A stretch of 64,000 nucleotides of DNA from Paraburkholderia sp. Tr-20389. Its GTDB lineage: Bacteria > Pseudomonadota > Gammaproteobacteria > Burkholderiales > Burkholderiaceae. The notes below the pieces were generated by a model, which was given only the letters and a program-made list of their open reading frames with translations, searched no databases and was not told the origin of the DNA. Of this stretch, positions 31,367-39,877 are shown one piece after another (position 1 is the first letter of the stretch; the number at the start of each line of letters is the position of its first letter). The position numbers were made by a program, and so were the translations under genes. The DNA lies in assembly GCF_017104565.1 (NCBI RefSeq), contig NZ_JAAGPD010000006.1:226129-290128 (forward strand). Direction: 5' to 3'.

Positions 31367-32701
31367 TTACTTCTGATAGCCCGCCTGGCGCACCGCCCGA
31401 TCGGCGGCAGCATTACCCGCTTTCAGAGCCGATGCAACGTCCGTCTGCCCGGCGACCACCCCGGCAATAGACTGCCCCACGACCGTACCGAACGACTGAA
31501 ACTCGGGGACACCGACGAATTGCACGCCGCTGTACGGGACTTTCTTGAGCGTCGAATCGTTCGGATTCGCTGTTTCGATTGCCTTCAGCACAAAGTCGCC
31601 AAACGGTGCGGCCTGCTTGTACTCCGGACGGGCATAGGTCGACTTGCGCGTGCCCGGCGGAACCGACGCCCAGCCTTCATCCTTCGCGACCAGTTCGATG
31701 TATTGCTTCGACGTCGCCCACTCGGCAAACTTCTTTGCCGCATCCTGTGACTTCGAGGTTTTCGGAATTGCGAACGACCACGACCACAACCAGTGCGAGC
31801 CCTTCGGCGTCACCGCAACGGGCGCAGCGGCGAAACCCACCTTGTCGGCGACCTGCGACTGCGCCTTGTTGTAGAGCATGCCGGCCGCGACCGTCGCGTC
31901 GATCCACATCGCGCATTTTCCCGATGACATCAACGTGAGGTTCTCGTTGAAGCCGTTCGAACTGGCTCCCGGCGGCCCGTCTTTCTTCAGCAGGTCCGAG
32001 TAGAACGTAATGGCCTTGTTCCATTCGGGCGTGTCGATCTGCGCCTTCCAGTTCTCATCGAACCATCGCCCGCCGAAGGTATTGACGACCGTCGAGACGT
32101 ACGCCATGTTTTCGCCCCAGCCCGCCTTGCCGCGCACGCAGATACCGTATGTGCCGTTTGCCTTGTCGGTCAGCTTGTCGGCGAATTCCTTGATCTGGTC
32201 GTAGGTCGGCTGATCAGGCATCTTGAGCCCTTTCGCCGCGAAGAGATCCTTGCGGTAGAAAGTCATCGAACTCTCGACGTAAAACGGCAGCGCCCACAGC
32301 TGACCATTCGAAGACAGACCGTCTCGTGCCGTCTTGACGACGTCGTCGAGATCGTAATCGGCTGGCAGGTTGTTCATCGGCGCGAGCCAACCGCGCTTGC
32401 CCCACTGCGGCGCTTCATAGGTGCCGATCGCGACCACGTCGAACTGTCCACTGTTCGTCGTGATGTCGGTCGTCGCGCGCTGACGAAGTACGTTCTCCTC
32501 GAGAATCACCCAGTTCAGCTTGATGTCCGGGTTCGCCTTCTCGAAGTTCGCGGACAGCTTCTTGAGTTCGAGCATGTCCGGATTGTTGAGGGTTGCGATC
32601 GTGACCGTCGCAGCATTTGCCAGGTGGGCTGCGCAAAGGGTCACGCCAGCGAACAGCGCTTTGCGGAGAAGCGCGCGGCGCGTTGGGGCTTGCATCTTCA
32701 T
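31367..32701 (-). CDS. ABC transporter sugar/polyol-binding protein
   Basis: A 444-residue extracytoplasmic solute-binding protein (family 1). The twin-arginine-like signal (RRALLRKALFAGVTLCAAHL) is cleaved near ANAAT; the fold shows QFDVVAIGTYEAPQWGKRGW, LPFYVESSMTFYRKDLF and KCAMWIDATVAAGML. Sequence pattern matches sorbitol/mannitol-binding proteins (SmoE type). The ATG at 32701 has GGAG six bases upstream. The membrane and ATPase genes of the transporter are not adjacent; after the gene comes a terminator. They must be encoded elsewhere or have been lost. Confidence 0.88.
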   Translation of the reverse strand: MKMQAPTRRALLRKALFAGVTLCAAHLANAATVTIATLNNPDMLELKKLSANFEKANPDIKLNWVILEENVLRQRATTDITTNSGQFDVVAIGTYEAPQWGKRGWLAPMNNLPADYDLDDVVKTARDGLSSNGQLWALPFYVESSMTFYRKDLFAAKGLKMPDQPTYDQIKEFADKLTDKANGTYGICVRGKAGWGENMAYVSTVVNTFGGRWFDENWKAQIDTPEWNKAITFYSDLLKKDGPPGASSNGFNENLTLMSSGKCAMWIDATVAAGMLYNKAQSQVADKVGFAAAPVAVTPKGSHWLWSWSFAIPKTSKSQDAAKKFAEWATSKQYIELVAKDEGWASVPPGTRKSTYARPEYKQAAPFGDFVLKAIETANPNDSTLKKVPYSGVQFVGVPEFQSFGTVVGQSIAGVVAGQTDVASALKAGNAAADRAVRQAGYQK

Positions 32702-32785
32702 GTCTGTCTCCATTCGTTTGTTGGCTTCGGTTCGGGACTACTACACTGTGACGCCGCGCTTGAAGCGGCATCCTGCCTGCGTGGA

Positions 32786-33562
32786 TCAGCTCATCCAGTT
32801 GCCGCCGTCCACGTTCAGCGTTTGAGCGGTGATGTAGTCCGCATCTGCGGAAGCGAGGAACACCGCTGCGCCGGTCAACTCGTCCGGCCGGCCCATCCGG
32901 CCGAGCGGAACCGCCTCGCCGACCAGACGCTTCTTCTCTCCGAGCGGACGGTTTTCGTATCGCGCAAAGAGCGCATCAACCTCTTTCCACATCGGCGTAT
33001 CGATCACGCCGGGTGCGATTCCGTTGACGTTGATGTGATGCGGCGCAAGCGCGAGCGCTGCGGACTGGGTGTAACTGATGACGGCAGCCTTGCTCGCGCA
33101 GTAATGCGACACGAGCGCTTCGCCCCGACGCCCCGCCTGAGACGCCATGTTGATGATCTTGCCGCCACCGCCCTGCTCGACCATCTGCTGGGCGACACGC
33201 TGCATGAGGAAGAACATGCCCTTCACATTCACGGCGAAAACCCGGTCGAAGATGTCCCACGACTCGTCGAGTAGAGGGCGCATGTCGAATACCGCTGCAT
33301 TGTTGAAGAGAATGTCGATGCGACCGAACCGGTCAATCGTCGAGCACACGATCGTTTCGATGCTGTCGCGCTTCGTGACGTCTGCCTGAAGCAGCAGCAG
33401 ACTGGCGTTGTCGGCATCCGCGTAGGTCGCTTCGAGTTCGGGCTTCGCCTTGACATCCACGACGACGACCTTCGCACCTTCCGCCAGATATCGGCGCACC
33501 ACCGATTCTCCGATGCCCGTTCCACCACCTGTGACGATGGCAATCTTGTCTTCCAGTTGCAT
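32786..33562 (-). CDS. Short-chain dehydrogenase/reductase, polyol dehydrogenase type
   Basis: A 258-residue SDR with the NAD-binding TGGGTGIGESV (about 11-21), the structural NNAAV, catalytic Ser in INMASQAGRRGE and YCASKAA (Tyr-xxx-Lys), and GIAPGVIDTPMW. The ATG at 33562 has AGGAG upstream. Similar enzymes oxidise sorbitol, galactitol or other sugar alcohols to ketoses. Within the operon it probably yields a ketose for the PfkB kinase. Confidence 0.88.
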   Translation of the reverse strand: MQLEDKIAIVTGGGTGIGESVVRRYLAEGAKVVVVDVKAKPELEATYADADNASLLLLQADVTKRDSIETIVCSTIDRFGRIDILFNNAAVFDMRPLLDESWDIFDRVFAVNVKGMFFLMQRVAQQMVEQGGGGKIINMASQAGRRGEALVSHYCASKAAVISYTQSAALALAPHHINVNGIAPGVIDTPMWKEVDALFARYENRPLGEKKRLVGEAVPLGRMGRPDELTGAAVFLASADADYITAQTLNVDGGNWMS

Positions 33563-33708
33563 GCTGCATCTCCTCTTATGGGACATCGCGATCGATTCCC
33601 GCAATCTCATACAAATACGGAGTACTACACATATCGTGTGGTTTGATGGACGAAGACGAATGATTCAGGTTGCGTTGAGGCTTTCGATCTCGCCCATTCG
33701 GGAAACCG

Positions 33709-34992
33709 TTACGCCTTGCACGCGGCGGCGTACACGCCTATGACTTCGCGAATCCTGCTCTGGATAAGGCTCATCGGCGTCGCGTCGAGCGCTCCGCGCC
33801 TGAATTGCCAGTACTGTTCGGGCAGGTAGCGGCTCAGCACGTTTTCCGGAATGGCGACCCCCGTCAGATTGCTGATCAGCTTGTTGACGGCAGCGTCGAT
33901 CTCCGGGTCCGCCCAGTAATAGCGCACCCGGTCGCTGTAGCTGTAGGTTCGCAGCAGCCGATTTTCCTGCTCGTCGCCGTGGTAGTACTTCTCCCAGTGA
34001 CCGGGCCTGGCAAGCATGACTGTTTCCACTATCTGCCGAAGATTGGATCGTGCTTCCGGCGCAATAAGCTCGGCCTCGATGTCTGCAAGCGCATAGAGTG
34101 CTTCACGCAGCGCGAAGGTCACGCCAGGCCCGACCTTCAGAATCGCGAAGCCGTCGCGAACGAGCGCGGCCAATGATTCAGGCTTCTGATAATCGGTGGA
34201 GTGCGCTTCGAAGACCATGCCGGGCAACCGTTCGAGAACTTCGGAAAGCTCGGTGGCAAGCTGCGGCTTGTAGTCCACGACCTTCGTATGATCGAACTCG
34301 ACGCCCGGCTGAACGACAAGCGCGATCACGCGTTGCCACGCTTCGTCGAGGCCGCGATCGTGCCACGCCTTGCGATGAACCGCGGCGGTATCCAGCGCGG
34401 CGCTGGCGTGGGTAACCTCGACAGTGTCCAGTTCTTCGGCAGCGCCACCCGGAACCGGCACCTCGGTGCCGATGATATAGACGGGCCTTTCGGTCCGGCC
34501 CTCGCGTTCGGCAGCGGCTTCCGCGACCGCGCACAGTCGCGAAGCGCGTTCGGCTACGACATCGTCCGAGAGAGGGGCTGGGTCGCCTGCGCAACTCATG
34601 CTGGTATCGAGGTGAATTTTGGTGAAGCCGGCCGACACGTAAGCGTCGATGAGTGCGTCCGCGCGTTGCATCGCCTCCTCCGCGGGCAGGTTGCGCCACG
34701 CATTCGGGCCGAGATGATCGCCGCCGAGAATCAGCCTCTCGCGCGGCAGACCCACGCGATCCGCGATCAGATGGACGAAGCGCACGAAATCGGTCGGCTT
34801 CATGCCGGTGTAGCCGCCGAACTGATCCACCTGATTCGAGGTCGATTCGATCAACAGCGGCGTGTGGTCATCGAGCGCCTGTTTCATGGCGGCGCTCAAT
34901 ACCCACGGATGCGCCGAGCAGATCGAATAGATCCCCTTGAGCCGCTTCGCCGCCTCTGCATCACGAGCGAGGCGCGATACCACGTTAGTCAT
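33709..34992 (-). CDS. GatZ/KbaZ-like tagatose-bisphosphate aldolase subunit
   Basis: A 427-residue protein with IYSICSAHPWVLSAAMKQAL, LIESTSNQVDQFGGYTGMKP, LILGGDHLGPNAWR and LDTSMSCAGDP, the signatures of the D-tagatose-1,6-bisphosphate aldolase accessory subunit family (GatZ/KbaZ). Its ATG (34992) overlaps the kinase stop by eight bases (ATGACTAA), so the two are translationally coupled. In enterobacteria GatZ stabilises the catalytic subunit GatY, which is not encoded here; some GatZ-like proteins may act alone as kinases or aldolases. Confidence 0.87.
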   Translation of the reverse strand: MTNVVSRLARDAEAAKRLKGIYSICSAHPWVLSAAMKQALDDHTPLLIESTSNQVDQFGGYTGMKPTDFVRFVHLIADRVGLPRERLILGGDHLGPNAWRNLPAEEAMQRADALIDAYVSAGFTKIHLDTSMSCAGDPAPLSDDVVAERASRLCAVAEAAAEREGRTERPVYIIGTEVPVPGGAAEELDTVEVTHASAALDTAAVHRKAWHDRGLDEAWQRVIALVVQPGVEFDHTKVVDYKPQLATELSEVLERLPGMVFEAHSTDYQKPESLAALVRDGFAILKVGPGVTFALREALYALADIEAELIAPEARSNLRQIVETVMLARPGHWEKYYHGDEQENRLLRTYSYSDRVRYYWADPEIDAAVNKLISNLTGVAIPENVLSRYLPEQYWQFRRGALDATPMSLIQSRIREVIGVYAAACKA

Positions 34993-35971
34993 GACTGTGC
35001 TCCGAAGGGTTCGCGATGAATGCGTCGAGTTCTGCCAGCGTCGCCGTTCCTTCCATGGGCCCGCGAAACGTGACGGCTCGCGCGCCGGCCGCGCATGCAT
35101 AGCCAAGCGCCTTCTCGATTCCGAAGCCTTGTGCGCGGCACGCAATGTACGTCGCGCCGAAGCAGTCGCCCGCGCCCGTCGGATCGACCTCCTGAACAGG
35201 TACAGCGGGAAGATCGATCGCGCTCGAACCGTCGTAGTAGCTGCATCCGTCTTTTCCTCGCTTGACCACGACTTCGCGCACGCCTCGCTTCAACAGTTCT
35301 TCGACGGCGCCCTGTTCATTGCTCGCGCTGGCAAGCAGCATCACCTCATGACCGCTCGGCAAGAACACATCGGTGTAGTCGAGGATGAAATCGAGCGCCT
35401 CGCGCATCTCCGGAATGCGGAGCATCTCCTTGCGGATGTTCGGATCGAAGCTCACCGTGCCGCCATGTCCCTTGACGGTCTCGATCACTTTCTTCATCGC
35501 TTCGATGATGCGGAACGAGAACAGCGAAGAACCCATCACGTGAAAATGATTGCAGCGCTTCAGCAGATCGTCGCGGATGTTGCCTACCGACAGATGACCC
35601 GATGCGCTATTCGCGATGTTGTAGATGAAGTCGCGATCGCCGTCCTCGCGATATGTGACGAACGCACTGCCCGTCGTCGCCGTCTTGATGACGGAAATGC
35701 CCGACACATCCACGCCGTCCGCACGCAAGCGTTCGACATTGAGTACGCCGAAGTCGTCGTCGCCGACGCAGCCGATCATCGCGCAGCGACTACCGACCTT
35801 CGCCACCTGATCGATGAAGATGGCGGGCGCACCGCTCGCGTATGGACCGATCAGCGTGCCCGGCCGGCGGAACGATTGTCCGCGCTCGGTGGCCATGATT
35901 TCGACGAGGATTTCGCCCATCGTCAGGATGTAGCCGGACTTGCCGGCTTGATGCAGTTCAGTGTTGGACAT
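34985..35971 (-). CDS. PfkB-family carbohydrate kinase
   Basis: A 328-residue ribokinase-fold enzyme. GEILVEIMATERGQSF at the N-terminus, the central FDPNIRKEML, and the C-terminal PfkB signature VDPTGAGDCFGATYIA with the catalytic Asp in the anion hole GAGD. It phosphorylates a sugar, most likely a ketose or ketose-6-phosphate supplied by the SDR. It is the first structural gene after the DeoR regulator (93-base gap). Confidence 0.9.
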   Translation of the reverse strand: MSNTELHQAGKSGYILTMGEILVEIMATERGQSFRRPGTLIGPYASGAPAIFIDQVAKVGSRCAMIGCVGDDDFGVLNVERLRADGVDVSGISVIKTATTGSAFVTYREDGDRDFIYNIANSASGHLSVGNIRDDLLKRCNHFHVMGSSLFSFRIIEAMKKVIETVKGHGGTVSFDPNIRKEMLRIPEMREALDFILDYTDVFLPSGHEVMLLASASNEQGAVEELLKRGVREVVVKRGKDGCSYYDGSSAIDLPAVPVQEVDPTGAGDCFGATYIACRAQGFGIEKALGYACAAGARAVTFRGPMEGTATLAELDAFIANPSEHSHD

Positions 35972-36064
35972 GGCGCTTCTTCGTTCGAACGTCGATGCAA
36001 ACGGCGGCGGGAATGACGACGCCCTTCACGATCAGTTGGCAAAAGTACGGAACACCCCGCAGAT

Positions 36065-36886
36065 TCAAGCGCCAGACGATGGCTTTCGAAACTCCAGAAT
36101 TCCGCTGTCCCTTCGATGCAGTTGAAGACCCTTGCGAGGCATCAGCTCCATCGTCGGTGGGTCGATTCCGTCATCGATCAGCAGCGCATCGACGTCGGCG
36201 ACGTTTGCGAAGACTTCACCTTCGCGCTCGTTGAGTTGCGGCTGGTACGCCACCACGATCGTCCGGCTGGCTGCCTGACGTGCTGCCTGGAATACACGCG
36301 CGACGGCCGGGTCGGCGCAAAGCAGGTTGCCGTCCCGGTCGAGGCCGGACGCCTCGAGAAAGCAAAGATCGATCGATCGGCGCGTCACGGAGGACTCCGC
36401 GTCAGGCCCCGTCATGGCGGTCGCGCCCTGTTCCAGTTGGCCGCCCGTCAGCACGAGTTCGCAATGCAGGAAGCGCTGCGCCGTCTGCGCCATGCCGACG
36501 TCCTGCATCAACAAGGCGAGATTCGACCGGTCGGAGAGGAACGGCAGGATCTTGTGAACGATCTCGCCGGTGCCCAGCATCAGCGACTCGTGATCGTCGA
36601 CGGTTTCGGCGGCAAAACGGGCGATCGTCGTCTCGGAGGCCTTGCGGGTCGCGCCGTCGGCGATGGGCACCAGCACGTTTTCACCGGGCTTCTGCGCCAG
36701 ATAACGGGCCTTGCCGAACGAGCGCACGAGGTAGCGCTGCTGCTCGAGGTAAGTCAGGTCGGTCCGGATCGTGACGCTCGACACGTCGAACGCCTGGCTG
36801 AGCTCTTCGACCGATACTTCGCCGCGTTTGCGTACCAGTTCGACGATTTGCAGCCGCCGCCTGAGGGAACTCTTGTTTGCCAGCAT
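36065..36886 (-). CDS. DeoR-family transcriptional regulator
   Basis: A 273-residue regulator. The N-terminal DeoR HTH reads RRLQIVELVRKRGEVSVEEL and SQAFDVSSVTIRTDLTYLEQ; the C-terminal ISOCOT sugar-phosphate-binding domain follows (LMLGTGEIVHKILPFLSDRS, DLCFLEASGLDRDGNL). DeoR proteins of this kind repress sugar operons until a phosphorylated intermediate binds. It heads the operon kinase-GatZ-SDR-binding protein. TTTCGA-type repeats just upstream are its probable operator, implying autoregulation. Confidence 0.93.
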   Translation of the reverse strand: MLANKSSLRRRLQIVELVRKRGEVSVEELSQAFDVSSVTIRTDLTYLEQQRYLVRSFGKARYLAQKPGENVLVPIADGATRKASETTIARFAAETVDDHESLMLGTGEIVHKILPFLSDRSNLALLMQDVGMAQTAQRFLHCELVLTGGQLEQGATAMTGPDAESSVTRRSIDLCFLEASGLDRDGNLLCADPAVARVFQAARQAASRTIVVAYQPQLNEREGEVFANVADVDALLIDDGIDPPTMELMPRKGLQLHRRDSGILEFRKPSSGA

Positions 36887-36896
36887 GACTCCGGAT

Positions 36897-36946
36897 CTCG
36901 AAAGAAAACACTTTTGTTTCGAAAGAGTTTAGTTTCGAGTCGAAAG
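36897..36946. promoter_or_regulatory. Probable DeoR operator: repeated TTTCGA half-sites
   Basis: Within 50 bases upstream of deoR there are TCGAAAG (36898-36904), the palindrome TTTCGAAA (36917-36924) and the perfect palindrome TTTCGAGTCGAAA (36933-36945). GlpR/DeoR-type regulators bind repeated TTTCG half-sites of this kind. The clustering exceeds chance by eye; binding by this DeoR is inference. Confidence 0.65.
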
Positions 36947-37148
36947 AAGGTCAAAGCGAATTTTCTGGTTTTTTGCCAGGGTTTGCCCGGATCTACTGCT
37001 CCTTTCGGCCGATGTCAGAAGTCGGCGGTAGCAGCCGCCTCCCGCTACACTACGGTTCGCAAATGGCGGTGTGACCCACACCGAGCGATCCAGGCCGCAC
37101 GCGCGGCTGACGGAAAACCCCTCTGACCATCGAACGAAAGGAGACCGC

Positions 37149-37676
37149 ATGCCGAGTCTTGAGCGATCCCGAGCGGCCATGTTTGTCGACTTCGTCTGGC
37201 GCGTCGTGCTTCGGCTCGGGTTTCAACTCGCTCGCGTCTGGTGGCACATTCGACGGCCTCACCATGAGGGCGCGCTAGTGACGATCTACGTCGGGCGGGA
37301 GCTGCTGCTGGTGAAGACCTCGTACCGGGCCGAGTGGGGTTTGCCTGGCGGCAGCATCCATCGCGGCGAAACACCCGAGGTGGCAGCGCAGCGCGAACTG
37401 GAGGAAGAGATTGGTCTCTCGTCGTGCCCGTTGGTCCCCACGGGAGAGGTCATCGGCATGTGTGACGGACGAAGAGACAGGGTGTACTTCTTCGAGCTGC
37501 ACCTCGATCGCTTGCCCGACCTGCGGCTCGATAATCGCGAGATCGTCGCCGCGCGTCTGGTATCGCCGGAAGAATTGCAAAGCATTGCACTGACAGCGCC
37601 CGTTGCTGTGTTTCTTCGCGGAGATCGCAGCGGGCTGCATAAAGAGCCTGCGAAGAACGGTCCGTCGTCAGGCTGA
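37149..37676 (+). CDS. Nudix hydrolase
   Basis: A 175-residue protein with a full Nudix box, GGSIHRGETPEVAAQRELEE continuing EIG (about 69-91). The N-terminus (FVWRVVLRLGFQLARVWWHI) is amphipathic and may contact membrane. AAGGAG precedes the ATG at 37149. Nudix enzymes hydrolyse nucleoside diphosphates linked to another group; the substrate is unknown. It is divergent from deoR and convergent with a second Nudix gene. Confidence 0.9.
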   Translation: MPSLERSRAAMFVDFVWRVVLRLGFQLARVWWHIRRPHHEGALVTIYVGRELLLVKTSYRAEWGLPGGSIHRGETPEVAAQRELEEEIGLSSCPLVPTGEVIGMCDGRRDRVYFFELHLDRLPDLRLDNREIVAARLVSPEELQSIALTAPVAVFLRGDRSGLHKEPAKNGPSSG

Positions 37677-37711
37677 GTTGAGTGTATCGAGACGGACGGA
37701 ATCGGTATCGC

Positions 37712-38188
37712 TCATATCACATCGCGACTGACGACGTGAGCGAACTGGAGCGTCTCCTGAGCGAGCGCGTCGCGCAAGAAAGCCGGACGCACGTCGATGC
37801 TCGCCAGTTCGTTGCGCTTGAACCACGCGAACTCCAGCCTGCGGCCCTGTTCGTCCCCAACGTGGCGCGCATCCAGTTCGAGAATGGCAGCGTTGAGCGG
37901 CACTTTGGCAGAGAAGTACAGGCCGACTTCGTGATAAGGACGATCGCCGATCGTGAAGAAGTTCTCGACGATCCACAGCAACCGTCCGACTGAAACGGCA
38001 ACATCCAGCTCTTCGCGCATTTCGCGCGCGACGGCCGTGGCGGCATCCTCGCCCGCTTCGACGCGGCCGCCCGGCAGCGACCAGTATGTGTCGCCTTCCA
38101 GCATATGCAGCAGCACGTGATCGCCGGATACGATCACCGCGACGGCACGCAGATTGAAACGATGGCCGTCCGTTTCGAATGAGATCAT
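37712..38188 (-). CDS. Nudix hydrolase
   Basis: A 158-residue protein with the Nudix box GGRVEAGEDAATAVAREMRE and ELDV (about 39-62). The ATG at 38188 (MISFETDGHRFNLRAVAVIV) gives the typical short N-terminus. It is convergent with the Nudix gene at 37149 (35-base gap), but the two proteins are not close copies. Confidence 0.88.
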   Translation of the reverse strand: MISFETDGHRFNLRAVAVIVSGDHVLLHMLEGDTYWSLPGGRVEAGEDAATAVAREMREELDVAVSVGRLLWIVENFFTIGDRPYHEVGLYFSAKVPLNAAILELDARHVGDEQGRRLEFAWFKRNELASIDVRPAFLRDALAQETLQFAHVVSRDVI

Positions 38189-38278
38189 CGGTGTGAGTGC
38201 ATGCGTCCGAACAGGAAGGATGCGCCATTTCGCCCGAAACGGCGCACGCATGCAAGCGTATTCAACGTATGAAATCGC

Positions 38279-39799
38279 TTACGGCAACTGAGCCTCCGCC
38301 ACAGCACGCCGCTCGCCAAACGCTGGTCCGAGAGGCCGCACACGCATGTGCGCCGCAAGTCGCTGCCAGGGCAAATCAGCGGGGTCGGCGGCCATCGGCC
38401 CTGGTGCTTTCGCCACCAGAACCGCGTGCGCAGCCGGCTGGAAGTCCGCGCGAAAATGCACGGAGCTTTTGACCACGAGTATCTTCATCGCCTCGGCCTC
38501 GATTCCCGCGACGCGGAAAAAGTTGCGTTCGAAGATCTGCATCTTGATCGTGCTGACGACGATCCGCACGCCGCCGATCCGCAGACACGCAACCGGCCCG
38601 AGATCGCCCTGCATGCCGTGCATCATCGGACCGTCGAAGCGAAAGCGTCCGTCCGACAGATACTCCACTTCGAACACGCCGTGCAGCGGTTCGTCGCCCG
38701 GCACGCCCGAACGCCCTGCCAGCGCGAGTTCGATACGCGCGCCGACACCCGCGCGATGCGCCGCTGCCGCTGCGTCTGCGTCCCATATCACACCGACCGC
38801 TGCGCCCTCGACGCGATGCTTCAGCAACGCGCGCACCATGCCCATCGTGTTCGAGTCGCCGCCCACGCCCGGGTTATCCTGCGTATCGGCGATGATGACG
38901 GGCTTGTCCGCGTGCCGCGCGAGACGCGATGCTTCGGACACGGCTTCATCGGGCGACAGGAAGCGCACTTCCCATTTCGATTCGTCGGCGAGCATGCGCT
39001 CGTACAGCGTATCGATCGCGCGGGTGAGCGCGTCTTCGTCATAGCCATATGCCCACAGCACCGGTCCGCATTCGGGAAAATCGGCGGCGGGAAATCCCGG
39101 CGCAAACGACAGCGACGCAACGTCACCCTGTTCCAGCCCGGCCAGCATGTCGTACATCCCGCGCGCGGGTTCGACGAGCGTGCACATGCCATTCACCGGA
39201 ATCAGAAACGGAATGCGCCGCGACACGCGCTTCAGCGGGCGCCTGTCGGTCGTTACTGTATCGAGCAGCGCGGCGGCGCGCTCGCCCGTTTCGGCCATAT
39301 CGACATGTGGATACGTCCGGTACGCAACGATCGCATCCGCGAGTTCCAGCATCCGGTCCGTCACGTTCGCATGCAGATCGAGCGACACGACGAGCGGCAC
39401 TGCAGCCCCGACGATGTCACGCACGCGCGCCAGCAACTCGCCTTCGCCGTCATCGATATGTTCGGCGACCATCGCACCGTGCAGATCGAGATAGATCGCG
39501 TCGAAGCCTCCCGCGTGCACGGCATCGACGATCTCGCCGGCAATGCGTTCATATGCGTCTTCCGTCACGTGCGCGGACGCGCTCGCGCCCGCCCAGATCA
39601 CGGGAATGAGTTCGTGACCTGCTCTTTGCGCGGCGTGGATGAAGCCGCCGATCGGCACGTTCACGTCGCGCAGCGCGAGCACGTCGGCGCCGCGCGACAA
39701 AGGCGGAAAGCCTTCGCCCTGAATGAAGCTCTGGTACGACGCCTTGGTCGGCGCAAAGGTGTTGGTCTCGTGTTGAAAACCGGCGATCAGGATCTTCAT
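38279..39799 (-). CDS. M81 family metallopeptidase, MlrC-like (DUF1485)
   Basis: A 506-residue protein. GFQHETNTFAP (8-18), LDLHGAMV and SLDLHANVT carry the likely zinc ligands of the MlrC/DUF1485 N-terminal domain; the C-terminal DUF1485 region has DTQDNPGVGGDSNTMGMVRA and MQIFERNFFRVAGIE. MlrC cleaves linearised microcystin fragments in sphingomonads, but most family members have unknown small amide or peptide substrates. It lies 78 bases downstream of an ACS-type MFS gene and the two probably form a transport-and-hydrolysis operon under the divergent LysR gene. Confidence 0.88.
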   Translation of the reverse strand: MKILIAGFQHETNTFAPTKASYQSFIQGEGFPPLSRGADVLALRDVNVPIGGFIHAAQRAGHELIPVIWAGASASAHVTEDAYERIAGEIVDAVHAGGFDAIYLDLHGAMVAEHIDDGEGELLARVRDIVGAAVPLVVSLDLHANVTDRMLELADAIVAYRTYPHVDMAETGERAAALLDTVTTDRRPLKRVSRRIPFLIPVNGMCTLVEPARGMYDMLAGLEQGDVASLSFAPGFPAADFPECGPVLWAYGYDEDALTRAIDTLYERMLADESKWEVRFLSPDEAVSEASRLARHADKPVIIADTQDNPGVGGDSNTMGMVRALLKHRVEGAAVGVIWDADAAAAAHRAGVGARIELALAGRSGVPGDEPLHGVFEVEYLSDGRFRFDGPMMHGMQGDLGPVACLRIGGVRIVVSTIKMQIFERNFFRVAGIEAEAMKILVVKSSVHFRADFQPAAHAVLVAKAPGPMAADPADLPWQRLAAHMRVRPLGPAFGERRAVAEAQLP

Positions 39800-39877
39800 G
39801 ATGGGGTTGCGTCCTCGTACTCGTTGCGCTTGAGTCGATTGAGACTCGAATGGCATTCGAACGTAATTCGGATGCCG

